Below are positions 8,466 to 15,873 of a stretch of 55,011 nucleotides of DNA, one piece after another. Every line of letters starts with the position of its first letter. Position 1 is the stretch's first letter. Origin of the DNA: Akkermansiaceae bacterium (GTDB taxonomy: Bacteria; Verrucomicrobiota; Verrucomicrobiia; Verrucomicrobiales; Akkermansiaceae); the NCBI GenBank assembly GCA_903908495.1, contig CAIVSK010000210.1:1-55011 (forward strand), in the 5' to 3' direction. Made by a program: the position numbers and the translations under genes. Below the pieces are notes generated by a model. The model was not told the DNA's origin, did not search any database, and was given only the letters and a program-made list of their open reading frames with translations.

Positions 8466-8704
8466 CGGCTGCCGCGCGTTTCTTCCAGCAGTTCGTTGGA
8501 GCCCGTTCCGCTCCACCCGGCATGCCAGACGTTGCGGGCGCGTGCCACGAAATCCGGCAACTCGATCGCCGCCGGCACTGCGGGTGGCAACAAGCGCGCC
8601 ACGAGTTTTTTGTGTCGCGTGATCCCCACCTCGTGGCCGGCAGCAACCTCCCGCAGCACCAGTGCCAGGTTGTGCTGGGCCTCCATGATCGAGAATGTCT
8701 TCAT
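8462..8704 (-). CDS. Phd/YefM-like antitoxin partner of the PIN toxin
   Basis: The 80-residue product begins MKTFSIMEAQHNLALVLREV, followed by VGITRHKKLVARLLP. This is the Phd/YefM pattern in which the N-terminal part binds the operator and the C-terminal tail (here Arg/Glu-rich, ending ELLEETRGSR) wraps the toxin. ATG 8704 was chosen because it gives the conserved MKTxSxxEA start; a frame from 8740 runs into promoter sequence. It overlaps the toxin gene by four bases and is probably autoregulated through the direct repeats just upstream. Confidence 0.75.
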   Translation of the reverse strand: MKTFSIMEAQHNLALVLREVAAGHEVGITRHKKLVARLLPPAVPAAIELPDFVARARNVWHAGWSGTGSNELLEETRGSR

Positions 8705-8760
8705 AACGCATAAAATTAACGCATCACCCGCTTGCATCAAGTTTTTTCAACGATATTGGA
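8705..8760 (-). promoter_or_regulatory. Putative promoter/operator of the PIN toxin-antitoxin pair
   Basis: Two copies of AACGCAT (8705-8711 and 8718-8724, plus-strand reading) lie 13 bp apart immediately before the antitoxin start codon. The stretch is AT-rich compared with its surroundings. On the minus strand a TTGATG ... AATTTT pair spaced 17 bp could serve as -35/-10. Repeated short sites at this position are usual for antitoxin operators, but the assignment is an inference. Confidence 0.4.
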
Positions 8761-8777
8761 ATATTCTTGAGCCTGCG

Positions 8778-8811
8778 GTGGGCAGGCATCCCTGGGCAGG
8801 GATGCGCCCAC
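8778..8811 (-). terminator. Long GC-rich hairpin downstream of yqeY
   Basis: GTGGGC and GCCCAC flank GCATCCCT/AGGGATGC with a four-base loop GGGC, giving about 14 paired bases with a two-base bulge (AG). It lies about 40 bp past the yqeY stop codon on the minus strand and upstream of the toxin-antitoxin promoter region, so it may end the miaA-yqeY transcript. There is no T-run, so it could equally be one of the short palindromic repeats scattered through this genome. Confidence 0.45.
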
Positions 8812-8852
8812 AGCCCACATCTCGACGCTCGCAGAGTTCCGCAACGCCAGAC

Positions 8853-9308
8853 TCACGCCAGGCGCTTGATCACGGCTTGGGAGAGGGTCTTGCCATCGGC
8901 GCGGCCGGCGGCTTTGTCTTGGGCCAGCTTGATGACCTTGCCGAGGTCGGCCTTGGAGGTGGCACCGGTTTCGGCGATGGCCGCGGCAATGAGTTCGTCG
9001 AGTTCCTCGGCGCTGAGCGCGGCGGGCAGGTAGCGCTCCAACACGGTGATCTCCGCCTGCTCGACGGCGGCCAGCTCGGGGCGCTCGTTGGCGGCGTATT
9101 GCACCAGCGAATCGTGCCGTTGCTTGACCTGTTTTCTAACGACTGCGACGGCTTCGGCGGGGTCGAGGGCGGTGCCGAGTCCGCCTTTTTCGATGGCGGC
9201 ATTGGTGAGCGCGGTTTTCAAGGCGCGCAGGGCGTTGAGGGCGACGACGTCCTTGGCCCGCATCGCGGATTTGAGGTCTTCCTGGAGCTGCGCGGAAATG
9301 GTTGACAT
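8853..9308 (-). CDS. yqeY: YqeY/GatB-tail domain protein
   Basis: The 151-residue protein matches the YqeY family throughout: MSTISAQLQEDLKSAMRAKDVVALNALRALKTAL, then VVRKQVKQRHDSL, ITVLERYLP and the C-terminal GKVIKLAQDKAAGRADGKTLS. The last part resembles the tail domain of the GatB subunit of aspartyl/glutamyl-tRNA amidotransferase, which binds tRNA; the free-standing family has no settled function. ATG 9308 gives the usual family start. It lies 69 bp downstream of miaA on the same strand, which suits a tRNA-related role but does not show one. Confidence 0.88.
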   Translation of the reverse strand: MSTISAQLQEDLKSAMRAKDVVALNALRALKTALTNAAIEKGGLGTALDPAEAVAVVRKQVKQRHDSLVQYAANERPELAAVEQAEITVLERYLPAALSAEELDELIAAAIAETGATSKADLGKVIKLAQDKAAGRADGKTLSQAVIKRLA

Positions 9309-9358
9309 GGCGCGATATTGGGCCGGGCTCCGTGGATTCTCAAGCAGAAACCGCAGCC

Positions 9359-9377
9359 TTGCGGCAGGAAGCCGCAA
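9359..9377 (-). terminator. Short hairpin at the miaA stop codon
   Basis: TTGCGGC (9359-9365) and GCCGCAA (9371-9377) form a perfect 7-bp stem with a five-base loop, starting at the base after the miaA stop codon on the minus strand. No T-run follows. It may stabilise or partly terminate the miaA message before yqeY, or be another short palindromic repeat. Confidence 0.35.
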
Positions 9378-10226
9378 CTACTTGGGGACAGGCTCCAGCC
9401 AGAGTTCGCGGCGGAACCAGGATTCCTGGCGCTTGGCGTATTGGCGGGTGGCGGCGTTGATGCGCTCCTCGCAGGTGGCGCGATCGATCTCCCCGGCTAA
9501 CATGGCCCGGATCTCCGGCACGCCAATCGCCTTGGCGCAGTTGGCCGACGCGTGGGTGAGGGCGGCCACTTCCTCGATGGCTCCTCCATCGAGCATGGCG
9601 CGGGTGCGGAGGGCGATGCGGGCGTGGAGGTCGGGGCGGCTGCGGTGGATGACGCAGCCACGCAGTTGGCCGGCCAGGCTGGCGGTTTGGGCCTCCCAGC
9701 GGTCGCGCAGGGCGGACGCCTGGTGGCCGCTGAGGAGGCAGATTTCCAAGGCGCGGGAGACGAAGCGGCGGTTTTTGAGGGCGGTGCGGGCGGCCTCCAC
9801 CGGGTCCAACAATTCGAGTTCGGCGACCAGTTCGGCCAGCGGGCGGGCGTCGAGTTGCGCGCGCAGCGCGGCATCAGGGGTGGGCAGGGGGGCTGGGCCG
9901 TGGGTCAGGAATTTCAGATAGAGGCCGGATCCGCCGGTGACAATAGGGGTTTTACCGCGGGCTTGGATGTCGGCAATGACGGGCCGGGCCAGTCGCAGAT
10001 AGCTGCCGGCATCGGCGGCGGTGGATGGGTCCAGCACGCCGTAGAGGTGGTGCGGGACCTGGGCCAGTTCGGCGGCAGCGGGTGCGGCGCTGATGAGTTC
10101 GAGTCCGCGGTAGAGTTGGAATGCGTCGGCGTTGACGATTTCGCCGTCGAGCTTGGTGGCCATCTCCAGCGCAAGGGCGGATTTGCCGGATGCGGTGGGG
10201 CCGCAGATGTAGAGTGGGTCGGGCAA
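9378..10226 (-). CDS. miaA: tRNA dimethylallyltransferase
   Basis: MiaA transfers an isopentenyl group to A37 of tRNAs that read codons starting with U. The P-loop YICGPTASGKSAL is at residues 6-18, followed by NADAFQLYRGLELISAAP (the DSxQ-like segment, with Ala-Phe in place of Ser), PHHLYG, the GGSGLYLKFL motif and the late KAIGVPEIRAML segment. The C-terminal RxYAKRQxSWFR motif is complete. At 282 residues it is a little short but has all domains. It starts 10 bp after ffh on the same strand, so it is likely cotranscribed with it. Confidence 0.93.
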   Translation of the reverse strand: MPDPLYICGPTASGKSALALEMATKLDGEIVNADAFQLYRGLELISAAPAAAELAQVPHHLYGVLDPSTAADAGSYLRLARPVIADIQARGKTPIVTGGSGLYLKFLTHGPAPLPTPDAALRAQLDARPLAELVAELELLDPVEAARTALKNRRFVSRALEICLLSGHQASALRDRWEAQTASLAGQLRGCVIHRSRPDLHARIALRTRAMLDGGAIEEVAALTHASANCAKAIGVPEIRAMLAGEIDRATCEERINAATRQYAKRQESWFRRELWLEPVPK

Positions 10227-10236
10227 GGGGTGGTAG

Positions 10237-11610
10237 TTAGAACGGCATCTTGCCGCCGAGGCCTTTCATCATGTCCTTGAGACCGCCTTGGCCGCCCATT
10301 TGGCGCATCATGTCTTTCATTTTGCCGGGGGATTTCATCATTTTGCGCATTTCGCTGAATTGCTTGATGAGCTGGTTGACGGCCATCAGGGAGGTGCCGG
10401 AGCCGGCGGCGATGCGTTGGCGGCGCGAGCCCTTGATGATTTCCGGGCGGCGGCGTTCGTCCAGGGTCATGGATAGCACGATGGCTTCGGTGGATTTGAG
10501 CCGCTTGGTGTCCAATGCCCCCTTGGGCAGTTGTTTTTTGATTTTACTGAAGCCGGGCATCAGTCCGAGCAGGCCTTCCAGCGGCCCCAACTTCTGGATC
10601 ATGCGCATTTGATCCAAAAAGTCGGTGAAGTCGAACTTGCCGGCCTGGATGCGCTTCATCGAGTGCATGGCGTCGGCTTCGCTGAATTTGTCGGCGACTT
10701 GCTCGACCATTGAGACGATGTCGCCCATGCCGAGGATGCGGTCGGCCATGCGCTGCGGGTGGAACTCGAAGAGTTGGTCGAGTTTTTCGCCTTCGCCGGC
10801 GAACTTGATCGGTTTGCCGGTGACCGCGCGCATCGAGAGGGCGGCGCCGCCGCGGGCGTCGCCGTCCAATTTGGTCAGGATGATGCCGGTGATGCCGACG
10901 GCGTCGTCGAAGTGTTTGGCGACGGAGACGGCTTGCTGGCCGGTGGCGGAATCGACGACGAGGAGGGTTTCCTTGGGATTGAGGAAATCATTGAGGCGCT
11001 TGAGCTCGGCGATGAGCCGCTCATCGATTTCCTGGCGGCCCGCAGTATCAAAAATCAGGACGGTCCCGTGTTGCGCCTCGGCCCATACCAGGGCCTCCTT
11101 GGCGACCTTGACCACATCGGTTTCGGTGGCGGCCGGGGTGTAGCAGGGCACATCGATTTGTTTGGCGAGGGCGGCGAGTTGGTCGATGGCGGCGGGCCGG
11201 TAGAGGTCGCAGGCGATGAGCAGCGGGCGGCGGCCTTCCTTTTGGAGGCGCTTGGCGAGTTTGGCAGAGGTGGTGGTCTTGCCGGCGCCGTTGAGGCCGC
11301 AAATGAGGATGCGGGCGGGCGGGTTGAGGTCCAACGGGGCTTGGTCGCCGCCGAGCAGTACGGCGAGTTCGTCGTGGAAGATTTTGACGATTTGCTCGCC
11401 GGGTTTGATCGACTTGAGGACATCCTCGCCGACGGCTTTTTCCTGGACCTTGGCGATGAAGTCTTTGGCGACGGAAAATTCGACGTCGGCCTCAAGCAGG
11501 GCGATGCGGATGTCGCGCAAGGCGTCGGCGATGTTTTTTTCGGAGATGCGGCCCACTCCGCGCAGGTTGCGGAAGGTTTTGTCGAGACTGTCGGCGAGGG
11601 AGGAGAACAT
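10237..11610 (-). CDS. ffh: Signal recognition particle protein Ffh (SRP54)
   Basis: This is the SRP GTPase that binds 4.5S RNA and signal sequences and delivers ribosomes to FtsY at the membrane. The N domain (1-95) is followed by the G domain with GLNGAGKTTTSAKLAKRL, DTAGR, TKLDGDARGGAALS and the closing GEGEKLDQL. The C-terminal Met-rich M domain holds RQRIAAGSGTSLMAVNQL, the RNA-binding signature, and ends in Met/Gly-rich sequence. At 457 residues it has normal length. The stop codon TAA is 10 bp before miaA. A simple-sequence element precedes its start codon; the same element precedes acnA. Confidence 0.96.
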   Translation of the reverse strand: MFSSLADSLDKTFRNLRGVGRISEKNIADALRDIRIALLEADVEFSVAKDFIAKVQEKAVGEDVLKSIKPGEQIVKIFHDELAVLLGGDQAPLDLNPPARILICGLNGAGKTTTSAKLAKRLQKEGRRPLLIACDLYRPAAIDQLAALAKQIDVPCYTPAATETDVVKVAKEALVWAEAQHGTVLIFDTAGRQEIDERLIAELKRLNDFLNPKETLLVVDSATGQQAVSVAKHFDDAVGITGIILTKLDGDARGGAALSMRAVTGKPIKFAGEGEKLDQLFEFHPQRMADRILGMGDIVSMVEQVADKFSEADAMHSMKRIQAGKFDFTDFLDQMRMIQKLGPLEGLLGLMPGFSKIKKQLPKGALDTKRLKSTEAIVLSMTLDERRRPEIIKGSRRQRIAAGSGTSLMAVNQLIKQFSEMRKMMKSPGKMKDMMRQMGGQGGLKDMMKGLGGKMPF

Positions 11611-11777
11611 GGGGGAAGAGGTATCGGTTATTGGTTAGAAGTTATTGGGCGAAGACAGAAGAGGAGAAGACAGAAGACTGGAATAAGAGGTGCCATCCGC
11701 GGTCTGGTGGCTCTTCTTTGTCTTGTCTTGGAGCGCAGCGGTCTTGAGTCTTGGAGCGCAGCGGTCTTGAGTCTTCT
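11611..11777. repeat. Intergenic simple-sequence leader and 23-bp tandem repeat
   Basis: Directly before the ffh start codon lies a TTATC/GAAGACAGAAG-rich element (11611-11690). Read on the minus strand it contains repeated TCTTCTGTCTTC units followed by AATAACT...TAACC...ATAACC. A related element precedes acnA at 23274-23330. Next to it, GTCTTGGAGCGCAGCG is present twice with a 23-bp period (11725 and 11748). No gene is visible. Confidence 0.6.
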
Positions 11778-12959
11778 TCATTCTGGTAGATAGGCGGCAT
11801 CGCGGTCGATTTGGAACGACCAGCGGAGGGGAGTATCGGGGGCCTTGCCTTTGGCGTCCAACCACGAGACGGCGATTTGGCAGGTGGGTTGGCGGAGGCG
11901 GCGGGAGACCTGCCAGGAGAGGATTTGGGTGGCGGGATCGAACTTGGCGGGCACCTCGCCGAAGCCGGAGACTTTCATCACCAGCGATTTCGGGTCGACG
12001 TCAGTGAGGCCGGCGAGGCTGGCGGAGATGAGTGGCAGGCGCGAATTGATGATCGCGCCGGCCTCCGGGGTGACCGGATAAGGCGTGGTCTCGACCAGCG
12101 CGCCGAGGCTCACGCCGGAGGCAGCCGCGGCGGTCTGGGACTCGCGGAACGAGGTGGCGAGTTCGAAAATCTTATCATTGTTGCCGAAGATCATGTAGCG
12201 GGGCAGGCGGTGGTCGGGAGTGGGGCGTTTGACTTTTCCCGGGATCACGGTAAACAGCGCGGTGTAGCCGAATTCATCGGCGATGGGCAACATTTCCTCG
12301 GTGATGAAGCCACCAGGATAGGCATAGGTGGTGACCTTGACCGGAAACTTTGACTCGATGAAGCGCTTGGACTCGCCGAATTCCTTGCGCAGAAACGCGT
12401 CGAAGTCGTGTTCGCCTTTTTTGCGGTGGGACTTGATGACGGCCGGATAGGGATGGCTCACCGAGTGGCTGCCGAGCGAGCCGCCCTGTTGGAGAAGCTC
12501 GTTGATCATGGTGGTGGTGAGGGCCTTCTTGCCGCCATCGATGTAATTTTTGTAAAGGTAAAGAGTGAAGGGGTAGCCAAACTCCTTGAGGATGGGCAGG
12601 GCGTCGGTGTACACGGATTTCCAGCCGTCATCGAAGGTGAGCAGCACGGATTTTTCCGGAATGGATTTGGCCCCGCGTTTCCAGGCCAGGAAGTCCTCCA
12701 GAGTGATGACGGTGATGCCGAGTTGGCGCAGCACGGCCATTTGCTTGCGGAACTTCGAGGTGTGCATGCGCATGGCCGTTTCCGTCTCGTTTTCCGACAA
12801 ATCATGGTAACCCAGGACCGCCACCCGTGCGCCGTCATCGGCGATGGTCGCAGCGCTGTCTTCCACCGCTGCGGGGGTGGGTGATTCCGGCGGGATGGCC
12901 TCGTCGGCGGCGGCGCAGAGGCCGACGGCCAGGGCGAATATGAGCGCAAGTCGGGTCAT
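11778..12959 (-). CDS. Secreted polysaccharide deacetylase (NodB domain)
   Basis: A signal peptide (MTRLALIFALAVGLCAAADE) is followed by a carbohydrate esterase family 4 domain: VLGYHDLSE, LLTFDDGWKSVYTDALP with catalytic/metal Asp110-Asp111, GSHSVSHPYP with the HxxxH metal ligands His165 and His169, and TYAYPGGF. These enzymes remove N- or O-acetyl groups from peptidoglycan, chitin-like or exopolysaccharide substrates outside the cell. The C-terminal 130 residues form a beta-rich extension without a recognised family. ATG 12959 was chosen because it opens the signal peptide; the frame from 13010 adds unrelated residues. It is a single gene, divergent from nadD. Confidence 0.88.
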   Translation of the reverse strand: MTRLALIFALAVGLCAAADEAIPPESPTPAAVEDSAATIADDGARVAVLGYHDLSENETETAMRMHTSKFRKQMAVLRQLGITVITLEDFLAWKRGAKSIPEKSVLLTFDDGWKSVYTDALPILKEFGYPFTLYLYKNYIDGGKKALTTTMINELLQQGGSLGSHSVSHPYPAVIKSHRKKGEHDFDAFLRKEFGESKRFIESKFPVKVTTYAYPGGFITEEMLPIADEFGYTALFTVIPGKVKRPTPDHRLPRYMIFGNNDKIFELATSFRESQTAAAASGVSLGALVETTPYPVTPEAGAIINSRLPLISASLAGLTDVDPKSLVMKVSGFGEVPAKFDPATQILSWQVSRRLRQPTCQIAVSWLDAKGKAPDTPLRWSFQIDRDAAYLPE

Positions 12960-13105
12960 AGGTGGCGGGACTCTAGACCTGTCCAGGCGATTTTGAAAGC
13001 GGGAATCCACAGTCCTTCGGGGGGCATGTCAGGGGTTGCCTGTTCACCCTTGACCGGCGGCCGGGCATCGGGCAGGGATGGAGCCGCAGTTTGTAAGCAG
13101 CCATC

Positions 13106-13699
13106 ATGTCTGACCCCCGAAACATCGCGTTGTTTGGCGGGACCTTTGATCCGGTCCACCGCGGGCATGTGCATTTGGCGGAATTGGCCCGCCAGGCGCT
13201 CGACTTGGACGAAGTCCGGTTTGTGCCTTGCCGGATTTCGCCGCACAAGTTGGGGCGGGAGCCGGCGGCGGCGGCGGAGCGCTTGGAAATGCTGCGGCGG
13301 GCGACGGCGGATTTGCCATGGGCGGTGGTCGATGACTGCGAGCTGCGGAGTGAGGAACCGTCGTTCTCCTACGCCACCGCGGAGGCGATGCGGGCGAGGT
13401 TTCCCGCCGCGCGTTTGTTCTGGATTGTGGGAGGCGACCAGTGGGACGCCTTGCCACAGTGGCAGTATCCCGAGCGGCTCGCGGCCTGCGTTGAATTCAT
13501 CGTTTTTTCCCGCGGTCAGCCGCCGCTGCCGCGGGCGGGCTATGTGATGCACGCTCTGGCCGGCAGTCATCCGGCGGCGGCCACGGCCATTCGCGAGGCA
13601 TTTGCCAGCGGACAATCCGCCCATCCCTGGCTGGAGCCGGCGGTGGCCGAGTGGATTGTCAGCCGTGGCTTGTATCGGGGGGGGAGAAGAGAAACCTGA
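13106..13699 (+). CDS. nadD: Nicotinate-nucleotide adenylyltransferase
   Basis: NadD makes deamido-NAD from nicotinate mononucleotide and ATP. The nucleotidyl-transferase start ALFGGTFDPVHRGHVHLAE contains the GGTFDPxHxGH motif, and LDEVRFVPCRISPHK and LFWIVGGDQW are family segments. The usual C-terminal ISSTxIR motif is replaced by a diverged AATAIREAFASGQ, a small oddity because the Ser-Thr pair contacts ATP. It has 197 residues, normal length. It is divergent from the deacetylase gene, 146 bp away. Confidence 0.9.
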   Translation: MSDPRNIALFGGTFDPVHRGHVHLAELARQALDLDEVRFVPCRISPHKLGREPAAAAERLEMLRRATADLPWAVVDDCELRSEEPSFSYATAEAMRARFPAARLFWIVGGDQWDALPQWQYPERLAACVEFIVFSRGQPPLPRAGYVMHALAGSHPAAATAIREAFASGQSAHPWLEPAVAEWIVSRGLYRGGRRET

Positions 13700-13867
13700 G
13701 ACCGGAAACCTGAGACCTGAAGTGAACAGAGGGAACAACTTTTCCTTCAATCTCAGGTCTCTGCAACTACAGCGGTGCTTACCAAATCTTAACAATTTTC
13801 CGCTTGGCTGACATACCGGCTTAACAATGCGGGAGCAGATTACAGCCGAACTTCAACCCACCCCACC
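13700..13867. other. Intergenic region before the PqqD/ATP-grasp operon
   Basis: After nadD a simple-sequence stretch of repeated CCTGAGACC/GGAAACCTGAGACCTGA occurs. GAGACCTGA (13712-13720) is inverted at TCAGGTCTC (13753-13761). The rest, about 13770-13860, is AT-richer than its surroundings and ends at the TPR gene, so the operon promoter is probably here. I cannot place -35/-10 boxes with confidence. Confidence 0.45.
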
Positions 13868-14503
13868 ATGAAACGAATCCTTTTATTGTTGCTGCCGGTC
13901 ATCGCGCTGGCGGCGGGCACCGCCGATCAAGCCGAACACAAGTCCAAGGAAGAGACGTTAGGCACGCTGTGGCAGGCGTCGCTGAGCGACGAGAAAAATG
14001 GTGAGACCGAGGCGGCGCTGGCCAAGGCTGCCGCTTACGCCAAAAACGGGGGCGATGCCTACCTGGCGTCGATGCGCGCGGGTTGGCTGGCGTACGGCCA
14101 GAAAAAGTACGATGATGCGGGCCGCCACTACCTGAGTGCGGCGCGGCTCAAGGGCAACGCGCTGAGCCCGCGGCTCGGGTTGCTGACCGTCGCCCAGGAC
14201 AAGGGGGATGTGGCGGCGGCGGCGCGTGCCGGCGAGGGGGTGCTGCAGTTGGAGCCGACAAACTACCGGGCGTTGATGGCGGTGGCGTGGGGTGCGTATC
14301 AGGCGAAGGACCACCATCAGGCGGAGGCCAGGTATCAGTGCGTCATGGCCTTGTATCCGGAAGATACCGATGCCATCAGCGGAGCCGCGTGGTCGGCGTT
14401 CTACAAGGGGCAGAAAGCCGAGGCTAAACTGCTGTTCCGGCGCTTGGTGAGCATCAATCCCGACTATCAATATGCCAAGCAGGGGCTCGAGGCCACCCGT
14501 TAG
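13868..14503 (+). CDS. Secreted TPR-repeat protein, first gene of the PqqD/ATP-grasp operon
   Basis: A signal peptide (MKRILLLLLPVIALAAGTADQ) precedes about four tetratricopeptide-like helix pairs, for example AGWLAYGQKKYDDAGRHYLSAA and AWGAYQAKDHHQAEARYQ, with AWSAFYKGQKAEAKLLFRRL and DYQYAKQGLE at the end. TPR arrays bind other proteins or peptides; no enzymatic motif is present. At 211 residues it is a free-standing periplasmic adaptor. It is 39 bp upstream of the PqqD-like gene on the same strand and probably shares its transcript. Its role in the operon is inferred only from position. Confidence 0.75.
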   Translation: MKRILLLLLPVIALAAGTADQAEHKSKEETLGTLWQASLSDEKNGETEAALAKAAAYAKNGGDAYLASMRAGWLAYGQKKYDDAGRHYLSAARLKGNALSPRLGLLTVAQDKGDVAAAARAGEGVLQLEPTNYRALMAVAWGAYQAKDHHQAEARYQCVMALYPEDTDAISGAAWSAFYKGQKAEAKLLFRRLVSINPDYQYAKQGLEATR

Positions 14504-14542
14504 ACAAGCGCCGCCACCATTAATTTCAACAACACCAACACA

Positions 14543-14797
14543 ATGACCCTGGAAACCGACTTAATCCGCCTGGGCGATCTGATGCTCAATGATCGCGGCT
14601 TCGTGTTCGACCCGAACACCGGCGAGAGCTATCAAGTGAGCGCCACCGGGCTGCGCTGCCTGCGCGGCTTGCAGCGCGGGGCCACCATCGAGGATCTGGT
14701 GGCGGACCTCGTCGCCACCCATGACGTCGAGCGGATCACCGTCCGCTGCGATATGGACGCCTTCCTGTGGGACCTCAAACAACTCGGCTGGCTATGA
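14543..14797 (+). CDS. PqqD-family (RiPP recognition-like) protein
   Basis: The 84-residue protein has the PqqD winged-helix pattern: LGDLMLNDRGFVFDPNTGESYQVSATG, then CLRGLQRGATIEDLVADL and a C-terminal FLWDLKQLGWL. PqqD-type domains bind precursor peptides and hand them to modifying enzymes in several ribosomal-peptide pathways; some are associated with other small-molecule systems. It overlaps the downstream ATP-grasp gene by four bases (ATGA), which implies coupled translation and suggests that it serves that enzyme. No obvious precursor peptide gene is next to it, so the partner peptide or substrate is unknown. Confidence 0.8.
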   Translation: MTLETDLIRLGDLMLNDRGFVFDPNTGESYQVSATGLRCLRGLQRGATIEDLVADLVATHDVERITVRCDMDAFLWDLKQLGWL

Positions 14798-15873
14798 AAC
14801 CCATCCGCATTGCAGTGAGCGGCCTCCACCGCGGCGATAACCCGCAACCCGGCGCGTCGATTGCCGCGGCGATCCGCCAGGCCTGGCCGGATGCCTTCAT
14901 CGTGGGCTTGGTTTACAACGCGTTTGAAAGCGGCGTGTACGCGGCGGACGGCCCGGACGCGTGTCACGCGATGCCCTATCCGACCGCCGGGCTGGCGGCA
15001 TATCTAACGCGGCTGGCGGAGGTGCGGGCGGCGACGCCGTTTGACTGGTTCATACCGACGCTGGACGCGGAAATCGTGATGCTGGCGGACGCTGCGGCGG
15101 AGCTGGCCGCCTTGGGGATCGGGGTGCGGCTGCCGGATCCGGCCATGCTGGCGAGTTGCGGCAAGGCGAAATTGCCGGACTTGGCGGCGCGTTGCGGGGT
15201 GGCCAGTCCCGGCACCGCGGTGGCGCGGGACGTCGGCGAGGCGCTGGAGTATGCTGAGACGGCGGGCTATCCGGTATTTCTCAAGGGGCCGTTGTACGAT
15301 GCCACGTTGGTGCATCATCCGGCGGCCCTGGCGGCGGCGGGCGCGGCGATTCTGGCGGATTGGGGGCCGCCATTGCTGGTGCAGGAGCCGCTGTCAGGCA
15401 CCGAGTTCAACGTGATGGGACTGGGTGACGGCGCGGGCGGTTTGCTAGGCTCGTGCGCGGTGCGCAAGCTCATCGTCAGCGACAAGGGCAAAGGCAATGG
15501 CTCGGTGGTGGTGCGCGACCAGCGTCTGGATGAACTCACTCGGCGGCTGATGGCGGAGACGCGCTGGACCGGGCCGTTTGAGTTGGAGTTCATCCGCGAT
15601 CAGCGGGACGACGAGTACCGGCTTATCGAGATCAATCCGCGGTTTCCGGCATGGGTCGGATTTCCCGCTCAGTTAGGCACGAATTTTCCCGCGGCCTGGG
15701 TCGAGTGGATGCTCACCGGCAGTTCGCGGCCGCTGCCGGTGCCGCCCCCCGGTCGGTTTTTCCTGCGCCATCAAATCGAGGTGACCGGCGACATGGGGCA
15801 GGTTTCGGCCCTGCTGGAAGCCATGCCGAGTTCCACCAATCACGAGTTAACAACCCACTCCAACAAATCATGA
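14794..15873 (+). CDS. ATP-grasp carboxylate-amine/thiol ligase
   Basis: An ATP-grasp enzyme of 359 residues. The N-terminal Rossmann-like half (IRIAVSGLHRGDNPQPG...) is followed by the ATP-binding lobe with Lys164 (VFLKGPLYD), Glu198 (VQEPLSGTEFNVMG), and the Mg-binding acid pair Glu265 (GPFELEFI) and Glu279/Asn281 (YRLIEINPRFP). It resembles CarB-like short ATP-grasp proteins. These ligases join a carboxylate, through an acyl phosphate, to an amine or thiol. Both ends overlap neighbours by four bases (ATGA), placing it between the PqqD-like protein and the PLP decarboxylase in one translationally coupled unit. Substrates are unknown. Confidence 0.85.
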   Translation: MKPIRIAVSGLHRGDNPQPGASIAAAIRQAWPDAFIVGLVYNAFESGVYAADGPDACHAMPYPTAGLAAYLTRLAEVRAATPFDWFIPTLDAEIVMLADAAAELAALGIGVRLPDPAMLASCGKAKLPDLAARCGVASPGTAVARDVGEALEYAETAGYPVFLKGPLYDATLVHHPAALAAAGAAILADWGPPLLVQEPLSGTEFNVMGLGDGAGGLLGSCAVRKLIVSDKGKGNGSVVVRDQRLDELTRRLMAETRWTGPFELEFIRDQRDDEYRLIEINPRFPAWVGFPAQLGTNFPAAWVEWMLTGSSRPLPVPPPGRFFLRHQIEVTGDMGQVSALLEAMPSSTNHELTTHSNKS

